Below are positions 20,638-31,614 of a stretch of 64,000 nucleotides of DNA, piece after piece. A model generated the notes under the pieces. That model worked only from the letters and a program-made list of their open reading frames with translations. It was not told the DNA's origin and did no database searches. The DNA lies in contig NC_087080.1 in the NCBI RefSeq assembly GCF_026151205.1, positions 12,013,837 to 12,077,836 on the forward strand. Direction: 5' to 3'. A program made the position numbers and the translations under genes. The stretch is from Bolinopsis microptera (taxonomy: Eukaryota > Ctenophora > Tentaculata > Lobata > Bolinopsidae). Position 1 is the stretch's first letter, and the number at the start of each line of letters is the position of its first letter.

Positions 20638-21776
20638 GAATATACATAATACTGAATACAGTATAGTACAGTATAGTACATGAAAGAAACTAAACGAGCA
20701 ACAAACTAGCAGTAGCAAGCGACAAGCGAGGCGCTCACGAGTGCGCGGCTGTATTGTGTATATAATAGCGTGACTTTCACCCCGATACTAAATGAAATGA
20801 CAATGAGGGTCACAACGTGATACAAAGCGCCATAAGTTGGCACCGAATTTTTGTTTCCGATTTTGATAAATTGGGTACCAAATTAAAAGTTGCCTCTCAG
20901 TTGTCAGTGTGAATAATAGTAAAACAAATTCATCGTGCAGCACGATAAGGTCGAGCTGTATCATGTGCATGGGCCTCTGCCCTCTTGTACATTGCAAGAA
21001 TGGCCTGGGAAAAGGACGAAAAACGGATAATTTTTCGCGTAAAAAGCCTACGGATATCCTAAACTCAACAAACGCATCAAAAACCTAAACCATGGTGTAA
21101 GCAAGAATTACGATTATCTCAGAAAATTATATCATTATCTTGAAGAGAAATATATATCTAAATCTAATCGCGCTATACTTTTTGTCCATTTTATACAATT
21201 ACAACGCGAGAAACGTCTATGTGCAATTTCACTTAATGGTGCTTCCCGGTTAATTTGTATTATTTAGTCTTTACACTTTCAACTTATGGTCTGATTAGAA
21301 GGTGTAGGACTCTCATAAATAGGTTACAAAGCTTTTTACTAAAATTTCATGCTCGAAGCAGTGCCCGTTTTGCGTAATAAGGGAAACCGATATTCATATA
21401 GTTGACTTTCGTGATTATATATGCAAATTTTTAAAAAATGCAAGCTCAATTCTGTGGAGAGTGAGTTTTGTACGTCTACCAGTCCGTGGCAAGCTTACAC
21501 TTCACACGAGAAGTTTTGTTGTGTAGTTTTGTTTGTATCCGTTTTTAGCGGACCACACGGCGGATAGACAGTCCAGTTTCAAAATAACTTTTACCCTGAA
21601 TCCTAACCCTGCAACTCCGCCAACTGAAACTAAACGGGTCCGCACGGCAACAGAATCAATCAATAAATCGGTAAAGGAGCTGACCATTCTGGCTCCCTTG
21701 AGGTAACCAACACCAGATCTATCACCATAACGACTGTCTCTGTCACCATATTAACAACCGTCACCACCACACTATC
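20638..21776. other. Upstream region of the P450 gene
   Basis: No exon seen. It presumably carries the P450 promoter and 5' UTR, but no core element can be fixed. A triple ATAGTACAGT-type repeat lies near 20660. GAGGGTCACAACGTGATACAA at about 20803-20823 resembles a family C right end. Confidence 0.4.
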
Positions 21777-24700
21777 ATGTTGGTGCTAGGATTAATAGTG
21801 GTCACCACACTGGCCTACATCTCACAGCTGGTCTGGAATGTTCTCACTAACTACAGAAAACACCAACATATTCCTATGCCTCCTGAAGATGGCTGGCTGG
21901 TCGGACATCTCGTTACCATCACAAAACATCGCTTCGATCAGACGTAAGCCATGTCTTTTACCACCTTGAATACCACTTTTCCCACCTCGAATACCCCGTT
22001 CTTAAAAGTTTTAATAGCATGGGGAGACTTTCCAAGTACGGGGATTTGAGAGATCAAATTCAATGCTGCTTGCTGATTGGCTAATGGCTGTCACATGTCA
22101 AAACCAACGGGCTCCATATCTCTAAGCTTTTGCCCATATCTAAGAGGCTTAGAGGCTGATTCTGTACTTATTCAGTAATAACATAATGTAATTTTAACAT
22201 GACAGATTGATACAAGCCATAGCAAAATACACAAAGCAGTGTGGAGAGGTTTTCCATATACGACTGATGACTCATTGCCTGGTAATACTCTTAATGTTAA
22301 GATATTTTAACTTTCGCTTTCACTTTCACTTTGATCTAACTTTTACTATCACTATAGCTTTTACTTTCATGTTTGTTTCAATGCCTGGTTAAACAGCAAA
22401 TTTTCTTGTAAAGATCGTGAATTATTTAATCTTTCTTCCTCGAATATTATTCAATGACAGATTTATTAACTTATATCTCTAGTTTATAACTTATTAACTA
22501 TCAATTCCTTCTTTTTGGTAGATAGTTGTTCACGACCCAGTGATTCTAAAAGAGATTCTAAACGACCCAGACAACTTCCCAAAGAACAACAGTGTCATCA
22601 ACAGACGGTTTGGGAAGCAGAAAGTGCTGGGTGAGCACAGCTTTCTCTCATCTCAAGGAGGTAAATACTTGAACTGCTTACTTTGTACTTGTCTACAGCA
22701 ATTTTATATCACTAAACTTAACATAGTATTCAGGGTAGCCCCACTATAGCCAGTCAGATAGTTCAGGACCAAATCCCTTTGAAGTCGGTTTTATTACGCC
22801 CATCTCCAAGTGCATGGTTTACCATATTACCAAGTGCATGGTTTACCATATTAGATACAACTACCTGTTTGGTTTTTACCAGTAGACAGAAAAACTTTGA
22901 TGAACATTGCTAGCCATGCTCCCAGATGAATTAATATATAGTTTATAGGTCTACTGTTAAAACGGGAAAATGATCCAAATAAAGCTGTCTATCGATATTT
23001 ATAAATGCTATTCAGTTCATCATTATAACTTCAGGAGATGTTTGGTTTCACAAAAGGAAAAGTATGGCCAAGTTTCTCAACCATTTAAATATCCGAAAAT
23101 ACTTCGACAACGTCAGGTTTGGAGTTGGATTAGAACGTCCATTATTAGATCTTTACTAATATTACGCAACTGCGTTACCATACAAAATACTGAGTTATAA
23201 TCCCACTTAAAGATTTAATCATTAATCGACATATTATTTCATCATGTATTTATGACAGCATTATAGACTGACAGGGACACTTATTTACCCCTCCCATTCA
23301 CCCCTCCCTCACTCGCACCCCTTCCTCCCTCTCACCCTCCCTCTAACCCCTCCTTCACTATCACCCTCCCTCTCACCCTCCTTCTCACCCCTCCCACTCA
23401 CCCTCCCTCTTACCCTCCTTCTCACCCCTCCCTCTCACCCTCCCTCTCACCCTCCCCTCACCCTCCCTCTCACCCCTCCCTCTCACCCCTCCTTCTCACC
23501 CTCCCTCTCACCCTCTCACTTACCCCTCCCTCTCACCCTCCCTCTCACCCTCCCTCTCGACCCTCCCACTCACCCTCCCTCTTACCCTCCTTCTCACCCC
23601 TCCCTCTCACCCTCCCTCTCACCCTCCCTCTCACCCTCCCTCTCACCCCTCCCTCTCACCCCTCCCTCTCACCCTCCCTCTCACCCTCCCTCCCACCCCT
23701 CCCTCTCACCCTCCCTCTCACCCTCCCTATCACCCCTCCCTCTCACCCTCCTTCTCATCCCTCCCTCTCACCCTCCTTCTCACCCCTCCCTCTCACCCTC
23801 CCTCTCGCCCTCTCACTCAACCCTCCCTCTCACCCCTCCCTCTCACCCTCCTTCTCGCCCCTCCCTCTCACCCTCCCTCTCACCCTCTCACTCACCCCTC
23901 CCTCTCACCCCTCCCTCTCACCCTCCCTCTCACCCCTCCCTCTCACCCTCCCTCCCACCCCTCCCTCTTACCCCTCCCTCTCACCCCTCCCTCTCACCCT
24001 CCCTCAGATCAGCGACAGAGCAATTATTACTGGAGGTTCAGGAGAAAGCTAACGGTAAGGAAATTCTGGATCTGAATGATATCAGTGGTGGTGTTGTCAC
24101 CTCTATCATAGGCCAACTTGGACTCGACAACGGTATTGAGATGGTTCGTGTAATCCAGTGTTTGTTGGCGAAACTTGAATTTGTGGATGCGGATCAATAA
24201 CAAAACAATTCGGTCACCATCCTTATCTTGTTTGGCGCGTTTTTCTCTAAAAGTGGTCACTACGTTTGCTTGCACTTCCAAGTTATTTATAAATTTATAT
24301 ACACAACTATTTAAAAACTGTAATGTAAACCACAGTAATGTGTGTTTGCAGGGTTCTCCCAATTGTAAGGAAATAGCAAGTGCAATTCACGTAATGATCA
24401 CAGAGATGAACACGGCATTCTTTACGCCCTTCTACCATTACACCCCTGGAATCTGGGAGAAACACAAGAAACTGGTTAGTGAAGTTGTTAGTCACGTTGA
24501 ATGGATTAAAAGTTTTAGAGATTTTGGAAGAATTGTTGGTTGATTTGACACTTGACACACCGTCATCCCAGGTTATGGAGAAGATCATATTTCTGAGATC
24601 TAAGTGCGCTGATATTCTTAAAATAAGAAGGGAACAGATGAAGCTGGTTAGTTCTGGTGCCTGTCAGCCATTTATTTAGCGGATCGAAAGTAATTTAGCT

Positions 24701-26114
24701 GAATATCTGCAAAATAGAATTGTTAAAGTTATTTGGATTTTCTTCCTTCAACGGACGACCTAAAATTAAACAGGGCATCGCAGCAGAAGAAGATATTATA
24801 GCGCACATTGTGAAGATGAACGACTCTCAGTTTCCAGAACAAGACGAGTTTATCATTGACGATATTATGACAGTATTTCTAGCAAGTGTTAGTATCCTGA
24901 GTACACTTTATCATTTCTTAAACCATGTTCGAGACAGGATCGTCGGCTAAAAGTTCTTAAAATTACGTTCATTCTTAGCGATAGAATAAATGTCGTTGCA
25001 TGGGAGCATTGCTTCGTCTTTTTCAGGTTTAGGTAAAAATTCATCAAAATTCAATTTATCTACCTCATTTGATTCCATTACATTGCGTTTAGTGTCTGTA
25101 GACAGTTGAACTTTTCTTTTCTCAGGAAAACACACCAAGGACAATAGTTATGTGTCTAGCGTTTCTGGTAAGGAATCCTCACCAACTAGGGAAGCTACTG
25201 TTCGAGATAGACAGCGTGCTGAAAGACAAGCAGGTCCCGGACATTGACGATCTGGATAAACTGAAGTACACTGAAATGGTAGGTGTGTTGGTTGCAACAG
25301 TTGACAAGGTTACATTGCAACAGTTACAATGGTTACTGTTTTAGGTTATTGTTTGTTCTCGTGTATTTTCTGAACGACACTGACTTTTTGTTTTCATCAA
25401 CTATCCCAAATGAACAGTTTTAAGTATGTTTTAAGGTTTAAACTTTTTAAAATAACTAAAAGTTCTCCCTCCCCTTAAAGACGATTCTAGAGACCTTGAG
25501 ACTGTATCCAGCGGTATCCCGGAACTCCAGAATATCTCGACAAGAGCGAACCCTGAACAACATTACCTTCCCTGCGGGTTCAAGAACAGTCACTTTCTAC
25601 GAGCTGTTCCACAAGAATGAGAAGTACTGGAAGGACCCGGAGGAGTTTAGACCGCTGAGATTCGCCGAGACAAAGAACAGAGTTCCTTACACTTATCTCT
25701 CTTTTCTAGCTGGACCCAGGTCGTGTCTGGGCAAACCTCTTGCTATCATGCAGATGAAGACCATTCTTGCTTCTTTGGTAGGGTGTTCGTATTAACATAT
25801 GATCGGTACTTATGTCGTGGTTTTCCATAATAGCCAAACACTTTTAGATGCTCCAGCTGATTGTTATCTTTCTGACTATCGCTCTGTTAAGGAACTGTTA
25901 GTGTAAAGTATAAATCCTCTCCTTGTGTTTAAAATTAAACAATCCTCAGTTACGACACTACAAGTTCGCCCATCTTCCCGGGGAGGAGGAGATTAAGATC
26001 ATGCAGAGTTACGTACTACTGAAACTGTCTCAAGGGTTCAGATGCACTGTAGTCCCCCGGGATCACTCCCGTCCCAGAACCAGAAATCTCTCCAGGTTTA
26101 AGAGTGGGAATTAG
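21777..26114 (+). CDS. Cytochrome P450, CYP46 (cholesterol 24-hydroxylase)-like, 11 exons, 510 aa
   Basis: Heme monooxygenase, probably ER-anchored. Exons: 21777-21943, 22206-22281, 22522-22660, 23035-23116, 24008-24149, 24352-24474, 24572-24646, 24774-24887, 25126-25278, 25481-25777, 25950-26114; together 511 codons, all junctions in frame. The N-terminus MLVLGLIVVTTLAYISQLVW is a membrane anchor, then HIPMPP, a proline hinge. The C helix has DVWFHKRKSM. Exon 8/9 gives the I helix FLASENTPRT (about 303-312), ExxR is E361-R364 (ETLR), FRPLRF is 413-418, and the heme loop FLAGPRSCLG places the thiolate at C439. The order and wording of blocks fit CYP46 best. Odd: the I helix has S and N where (A/G)G and acid normally precede the Thr. 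The ends of exons 5 and 8 have alternative GT sites. No stops or frameshifts, so likely functional; the substrate is inferred from family only. Confidence 0.92.
23283..24005 (+). repeat. Pyrimidine-only minisatellite in P450 intron 4
   Basis: About 720 bp of CCCTCCCTCTCAC-type units (12-14 bp, variable) with almost no purines other than A of CAC or TTAC. It runs to within a few bases of the AG acceptor at 24006-24007, so the repeat itself supplies the polypyrimidine tract of exon 5. Confidence 0.96.
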
Positions 26115-27087
26115 AAAATTGTTTCTTTCTCGCATTTTGAAATACTGCTGCTCGTTCAAAGTTTGATCTGAAGTTCACTAACAACAATACTCTCCCAGAT
26201 TCCCGGAGAAAGCAGCACTCTTTTCCTCAAGGAAAACAGCAATTCACTCAGTTCCGGATGTTACGAGAATATTCGACCCTCCCGTTCTACCTTAGTCGTA
26301 GGAGCTGGACTCCTTTACCAATATCATCGGTTAAACTCTGAAAACTCTTGACCTGACAGATTATATTTGAGATAGAACCATGACTTCCAACTAGTATATT
26401 TTTATATGAACTTCTGGAGTACGAACTTTTTCAGGAAAACTGATCTTTTTGGAACTGAAATGATCAAGTTATCTAGGTTATTGTAGGAACTCAATTAGAT
26501 TATAACTCGATTAGGTTATTGTAGGATATTATAGGTTACCCATTACAGAAACTTATAGTGAATGTTCATCTTGGTGGCGCATTATTTGCCTACATAGTTA
26601 CATAATCATATCACTAATACTAATACTCATAATCATACAAGTAATTCCGTGCTTACAGAGTGAGATATCATAATCAGTGGAAGTATATGGCTAACAGAGT
26701 TACAGTTGTTGTTTGCAAGTATAAACTACCGTATGTGCTCGATTGTTTCAATTATAAGTCAAAGTGTTATGAACACGTTTTCCATGCAAATAGCAATACA
26801 GTTCAAGTTACTTGAACCATACTTGATTCAAGTATGGTTGAGGTTGCTTCTTTTAAGTATTTGTATATATTGGAGAGTTATTATTGATAAAGTGAGTTCT
26901 GAAGAAATATTCATGAAATCAGCAAAGAATTTAGAATCATACACTGTTTCAGTTGCTTGATGAGGAGAAGCTGTCGCTTTAAAAATAACATATTTGATAA
27001 TAAAGGATCAACATTTTTGTTCGAATTTGATGATGAATTAAACAGGAATTAAACATAAAATGACCAAGGAGAACACTAACGATCACT
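26115..27087. other. 3' flank of the P450 gene
   Basis: AT-rich, probably including the 3' UTR. AATAAA occurs at about 26999-27004, but this is distant and unproven as a poly(A) signal. No exon recognised; the 84-codon ORF at 26706-26960 shows no domain. Confidence 0.4.
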
Positions 27088-27133
27088 CGTCTTGGTAATA
27101 CATCAATTCATAAATTGATGTATTACCAAGACG
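27088..27133. repeat. Perfect 21-bp inverted repeat, 4-bp loop
   Basis: Left arm 27088-27108 (CGTCTTGGTAATACATCAAT then T), loop CATA, right arm 27113-27133, with no mismatch. It could form a cruciform, or a hairpin in RNA. No run of T follows and there is no gene next to it. Confidence 0.9.
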
Positions 27134-28079
27134 TTGTATAAAATATGATAAAAAACGCCATCACGGATCGGAAAATTGAGCGGCCATCCACAAAAGAAAA
27201 GCGGCCGCATTTCTTGTTAAAAGTTGATTTTTGCCAACGTAACAACTTTTCAAATCGATTTTACAACATTAAGGAGTAATTTTATCCAAAATTTGAGGTC
27301 ATATTGAATTGTTAAATAATTGTTGAAGCATTCTCAAAATCTACAACAAAGTTTTTTTAGTTTTCTCCTTCATAAAGATATTCGCTTTTTGAAGAATAAT
27401 TTTATAAAACTCCCTTGGGTTGTGGAGCTCAGTTCAGCTTCCTATGGGTCTATATTGTGCATTAGGATAGTTTAAAAGTTGTGAATTTAAAAGTTGCACA
27501 CGTGGGGACACGCCCAAACCTGATTAAGATATCGTTATGTGGCAAAGTTTGCTCATATCCTCATATCATCAAACTGGAATGAACGTGTCCATATACTTCA
27601 CGACAAATACAATCTGTCGCAAAACAGGGGTCCAGAAAACCCACTTCTCGATACACCCGAAACTTGAAACTTTTTTGCAGTCGATTTGGTCAACGTCTAG
27701 AGTCTCTAGAAGCCCTGCAAAATTTCAGATCTCAATCTCAATTTTAGCATGGTTTTTAAGGCACATGAAAATGGTGATTTTGGGTTTTTACCGAATTTCG
27801 TATAACACTAACAGTGCGGGCGCGTATTTTATGCAAATTTCTTAAAAATCTCCACATTACTATTTCTTATTCCTGTCATCATCGACATTGAATTAGAATG
27901 TTTTAAACTAAAAACAAACCTTCTGGAAGACTTCCGATGAATCTTAATGTCCGGAAAAGGGTAAAGGGGTATAATAGTATAGTGATGATAATGGCAACGG
28001 TCGTGCTTGCCAGCACTGTGATTTCGAATGTGATATAAGTAGAGGTTATTCTGTTAGCTTCCGGACAATAATGAAAAGA
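27134..28079. other. No gene seen
   Basis: AT-rich. The 102-codon ORF at 27537-27845 has no recognisable motif. GAATGAACGTGTCC near 27576 resembles the terminus of the TTAA element at 10156-12796, but no partner end was found. Confidence 0.4.
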
Positions 28080-30650
28080 TTTCCGTCGTTAACTTAGGCA
28101 CAATAAATTACTCCGTCAACTGTGCCAATTCTGGTAAAAAGTTTGAAATGCAAAACATATTTTTTGAAAAAACTATCACGAACTTTAACTTGAAAGTCGA
28201 CATTATAATTGAACGACGTTTATTTGGATGGCATTTCACGTTACGTAACCATCGTTCAATTGATGTCCTTGTACCAAAAAGTGTCCAAATAATTCTCAAT
28301 GCTGTATAATGAACTCGTTATACAATTTGGTTGTGGAACTGTAACAGACACTAACAATGATAGAGGTTGCAGTTCTCGTATTATTTACATCATAGCTATA
28401 AAAATAGAGTCGGCTTGCTTGAATAGAATCTAAAGTTCAATGTAAAATTCTAAGTGATTTTAATACTAAACTCAATAAGTGTTATGTGCACGTCCGACAT
28501 GTGAGCCCATCGCATGTTCCTCAAGTGGCAGTATAAAGCGAGTAATACAATCCATATTTACCCAATTTATAGTTCTAAATTTTAAATAGCTAATCACCTC
28601 ACCCTTCTTTGTTGTGACTTTTCCTACCCTAAATTAAAAAACTACCATAGTGAAATCAAGTATTTTAGTGCGCCTAAAATTGAATACTGAAAGGCCGCAT
28701 CTCCACAATACTTTTGTCCATCTTTAGTCCTTTGTAAATTGTCTTTCTGTGTCCTTCATTCATTTACATGAAGGAGTAAAACCGTTTGGCCCAAAGGTAT
28801 TCGGTATTCTATGTCATCCGGGAATTCTATTACAAATAAACGCATCGGGCGACATAAAATTATATTGCTGTCCTTACATGTCAACCGGAAATCCAGAGTT
28901 AAATCCAAACCATTGACAGTGATAACTTCGTTTGGAGTTTGAACAGTTGGGGACAGGTTGCACAGCCTCTCCCCCCACAGTTTTGGCTGACGGTGAAAGA
29001 ATCCGTTTCGGAGCACGAACTGAGTTTTCTATTTCGCACTACTGTGTTGCCTATAGATGGCTGTTTACGTAGTGCAAACAATATCTGTACGTCTCCGCAT
29101 AACTCTACTCTTTATCATGATAATATTTAGATTTTGTAAAAATTGTTAATCTTCTTTCACTCTTTCTAGTACTATGTACAAAAAAAGCATACATATTCTG
29201 AGGGAAAAGATCCTTTTTCCTCGTGGCAGCCACCCTCTGTCGAGACTAAATTATACGTAAAAAACTGCACATAATCCCAACTACGACACAGACTTAGCAA
29301 GTCTGAGACGTAAAGTAGCGGAGCTAGCAGCTCGGTATAATTAACCTAGGCTACACGTCATTCTTCAATAATGACGTGGAACTCATAAGCTCCGCTCCAG
29401 TACCAGGCTATCAAGTAGCAGGTGCACTGTCTAGCTGAATTATGTGCATAGTCAGATTAACCATCCCAGTCAATTATGTTGCGAGATGGAAACTCTACGT
29501 ATGTCTGGGAGTATGAAGTAGCCTAGTCAGCATTGCCATGTTTGTGTTCCCGGATATGTCACGTACTTTATTATTAATAATGGTACGTGGTATATCCGGT
29601 TATTAAGCTTGTTAACGTTCGTTACAAATAATTGAAAAGGGATTTCCTTTCACCGATAGTTGTAGTTGCAGCTATAATTAGCACCGTCAACTGTGCCGGA
29701 AAATGGAAAATATAGGTTTGCAACTATGTCATATAATGTCACGTCATGTTTCTGGTGCCGAAATAAACTATCACGTAACTTTTTAAGCTTGTTAACGTTC
29801 GTTATTCATCTAAAGAGATGTCTCTTCACCGATAGTTGCATTTGTGTTTATTGTTTGCTAGTTTCACTGTTACCGTAACATTGATCGAAGTTGATAGTTA
29901 CTTGTTTAGCAACCACAAGATAACGCTTCTCTCAATCTGTTGATAAGGAACTCGTTATAAGTTGTGTTGTGAGATGAGCTAACCATGACACTAACAATGA
30001 AGCAGCATTGTTCGCAGTCAGATTGCATGTATGAGTTAACTGCAAGTGATAAGCAGTCGTGCTTGCTTGAATTTCAGAATCTTGTGTCAATGTAAAATCT
30101 TCTTAAGTGCTTTTAATGACTAATGTACTCAAATTATTATTTTGATTATTGTGCACGTCGCGACATGTAGTTCACGCCCTATCTGTATTTTCCTCATAGT
30201 GTGCAGCTGATAAAGGGTCCCAATGAGCAATCGACCATATTCTTCGCAAGTTTTGCATAGTTTATACGTAAGGTGTTATAAATGGGTCTCAATCACCATC
30301 GACCGCCTTCTTTTGTGAAGTCTTTTCCCTACCCTATTAAATTAAAATAACCACGGCGTACTTATTCAATAGTGAATACTTGCATAAGTATTTCCTGCAG
30401 TGTTCGCCTAAAAGGTGTTTTGAATACTGAATAGGTCCTGCAATCTCCATCCACCATCTTTTGTCCAGCTCCTTTAGTCCTTTGTACTGATTAGTCTTTC
30501 CTTGACTCCTTCCGATTACAATAACCATGGTGTAGTAAATACATCAAGCATTTCCACCAGAGTTATTTCGGTATTCTATTGTCATGACCGTGAACTCCTA
30601 ACGGAAAGATAAAATCGCCCCATCCGTTTAAAAATTAATTTAAGCAACGT
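28080..30650 (+). repeat. Diverged direct duplication, about 1.6 kb apart
   Basis: 28.08-28.83 kb and 29.68-30.60 kb share an ordered series of short blocks: GTCAACTGTGCC, ACACTAACAATGA, GCTTGCTTGAAT, TCAATGTAAAAT, GTGCACGTC then GACATGT, CTTTAGTCCTTTGTA and GGTATTCTAT. The copies are strongly diverged, with many indels. A repeat family is the likely source; the sequence does not look like an active gene. Confidence 0.6.
28756..29081 (-). pseudogene. GIY-YIG-type retroelement C-terminus (Penelope-like), broken
   Basis: Two overlapping minus frames join across a frameshift near 28920. The first reads GNTVVRNRKLSSC and SQNCGGRGCATCPQLFK (Cys pairs typical of the region before the nuclease). 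The second reads LDFRLTCKDSNIILC and ends GQTVLLLHVNE, matching the end of a GIY-YIG domain (GxT, then L-R-x-N-x-H, degenerate). No reverse transcriptase is visible upstream. An inactive remnant; the assignment to Penelope-like elements is by motif layout only. Confidence 0.6.
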
Positions 30651-31614
30651 AGGGTGCTTTTGTGCATACTCCTCGATATCGAGCTCACTTAAATATGTTT
30701 TGACAAGTTTATAAACATGTTGTGAGTAGGTACTATAAAAGCAGGTACTCCCGGAGGTGGGACCAACACCTGAACACCATTCACCCTTGTAACAAGCTAG
30801 CGAGGTTTTATAAGTCCCTACAAGAACAGGTCAAATTAGTCAGGTCATTATTGAGTTGGTACCCTGTCGGACACTTGTACCGCTAACCCCACTATTGAAC
30901 AGTATGATACCTACCACCTTGGTCTGGAGAAATTAGAACGTGTAGATACACTTGTCACTAGTCCGGATACAGTACACGTCATGGTAGATCGATAATATCT
31001 TTTAGCGTCTCTTCTTATAACGTGCATATTTATTCAGGATAATTGGATAAAGATCCTATATAGTTCGTCATTTATCCTGCTTTGTTAGTTTTTATAAAGA
31101 GTTCTATTTATAAAGACGTCTGAGGTAATCGTATGATATCAATTAAAATATGGTCGGGTGAGTGCCAAGTGCCAACATAATATCACTATCCAGTAACTGC
31201 TTATCATCCTAATCAGTTCATATATAGATAATATCTAGTTTAGCCCCCAGTATTGTGGACAAAAAGCTGTAGGGGCGGCAAATAAGAAGACCTGACCTTA
31301 TTTTTGTCTTTTCTTTTCTTTTTAGGATATTAGAAAATGTTTTAGGTGGGCAGTAAAACCATTTAGTGGAGTAGGGGACATAGGCACGTTTCGCCACTGA
31401 AATTCACACTAGCTTATCATATCTTTTAGTGTATCCGTATCACGTGTGTATTTATTCATGATAATTGGATAAATATCCTATATAGTTTGTTATCGTTTAT
31501 CTAGCACTGTTAGTTCCTGAGAACGGCGGAGTAAATCATGTGGTATTGATAAAAGTATCACTATTCAGTAACCATATATCATGCTTGTCAGTTCGTATAC
31601 AGATAATATCTTGT
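30651..31614. other. No gene seen
   Basis: AT-rich spacer before the 3.1 kb satellite. A diverged repetition (GATAATTGGATAAAGATCC near 31040 and GATAATTGGATAAATATCC near 31460) shows that it too contains duplicated sequence. Confidence 0.5.

Noticed and set aside
24008-24056. Short version of P450 exon 5 ending at GTAAGG
   Set aside because: The reading continues through this GT with good P450 sequence (GKEILDLNDISGG), and the frame fits exon 6 only with the longer exon.
24947-25144. Minus-strand ORF over P450 intron 8 and exon 9
   Set aside because: Overlaps the well-supported exon on the other strand and has no domain.
27560-27590. Second copy of the TTAA element, from GAATGAACGTGTCC
   Set aside because: No TTAA beside it and no facing end within several kb.
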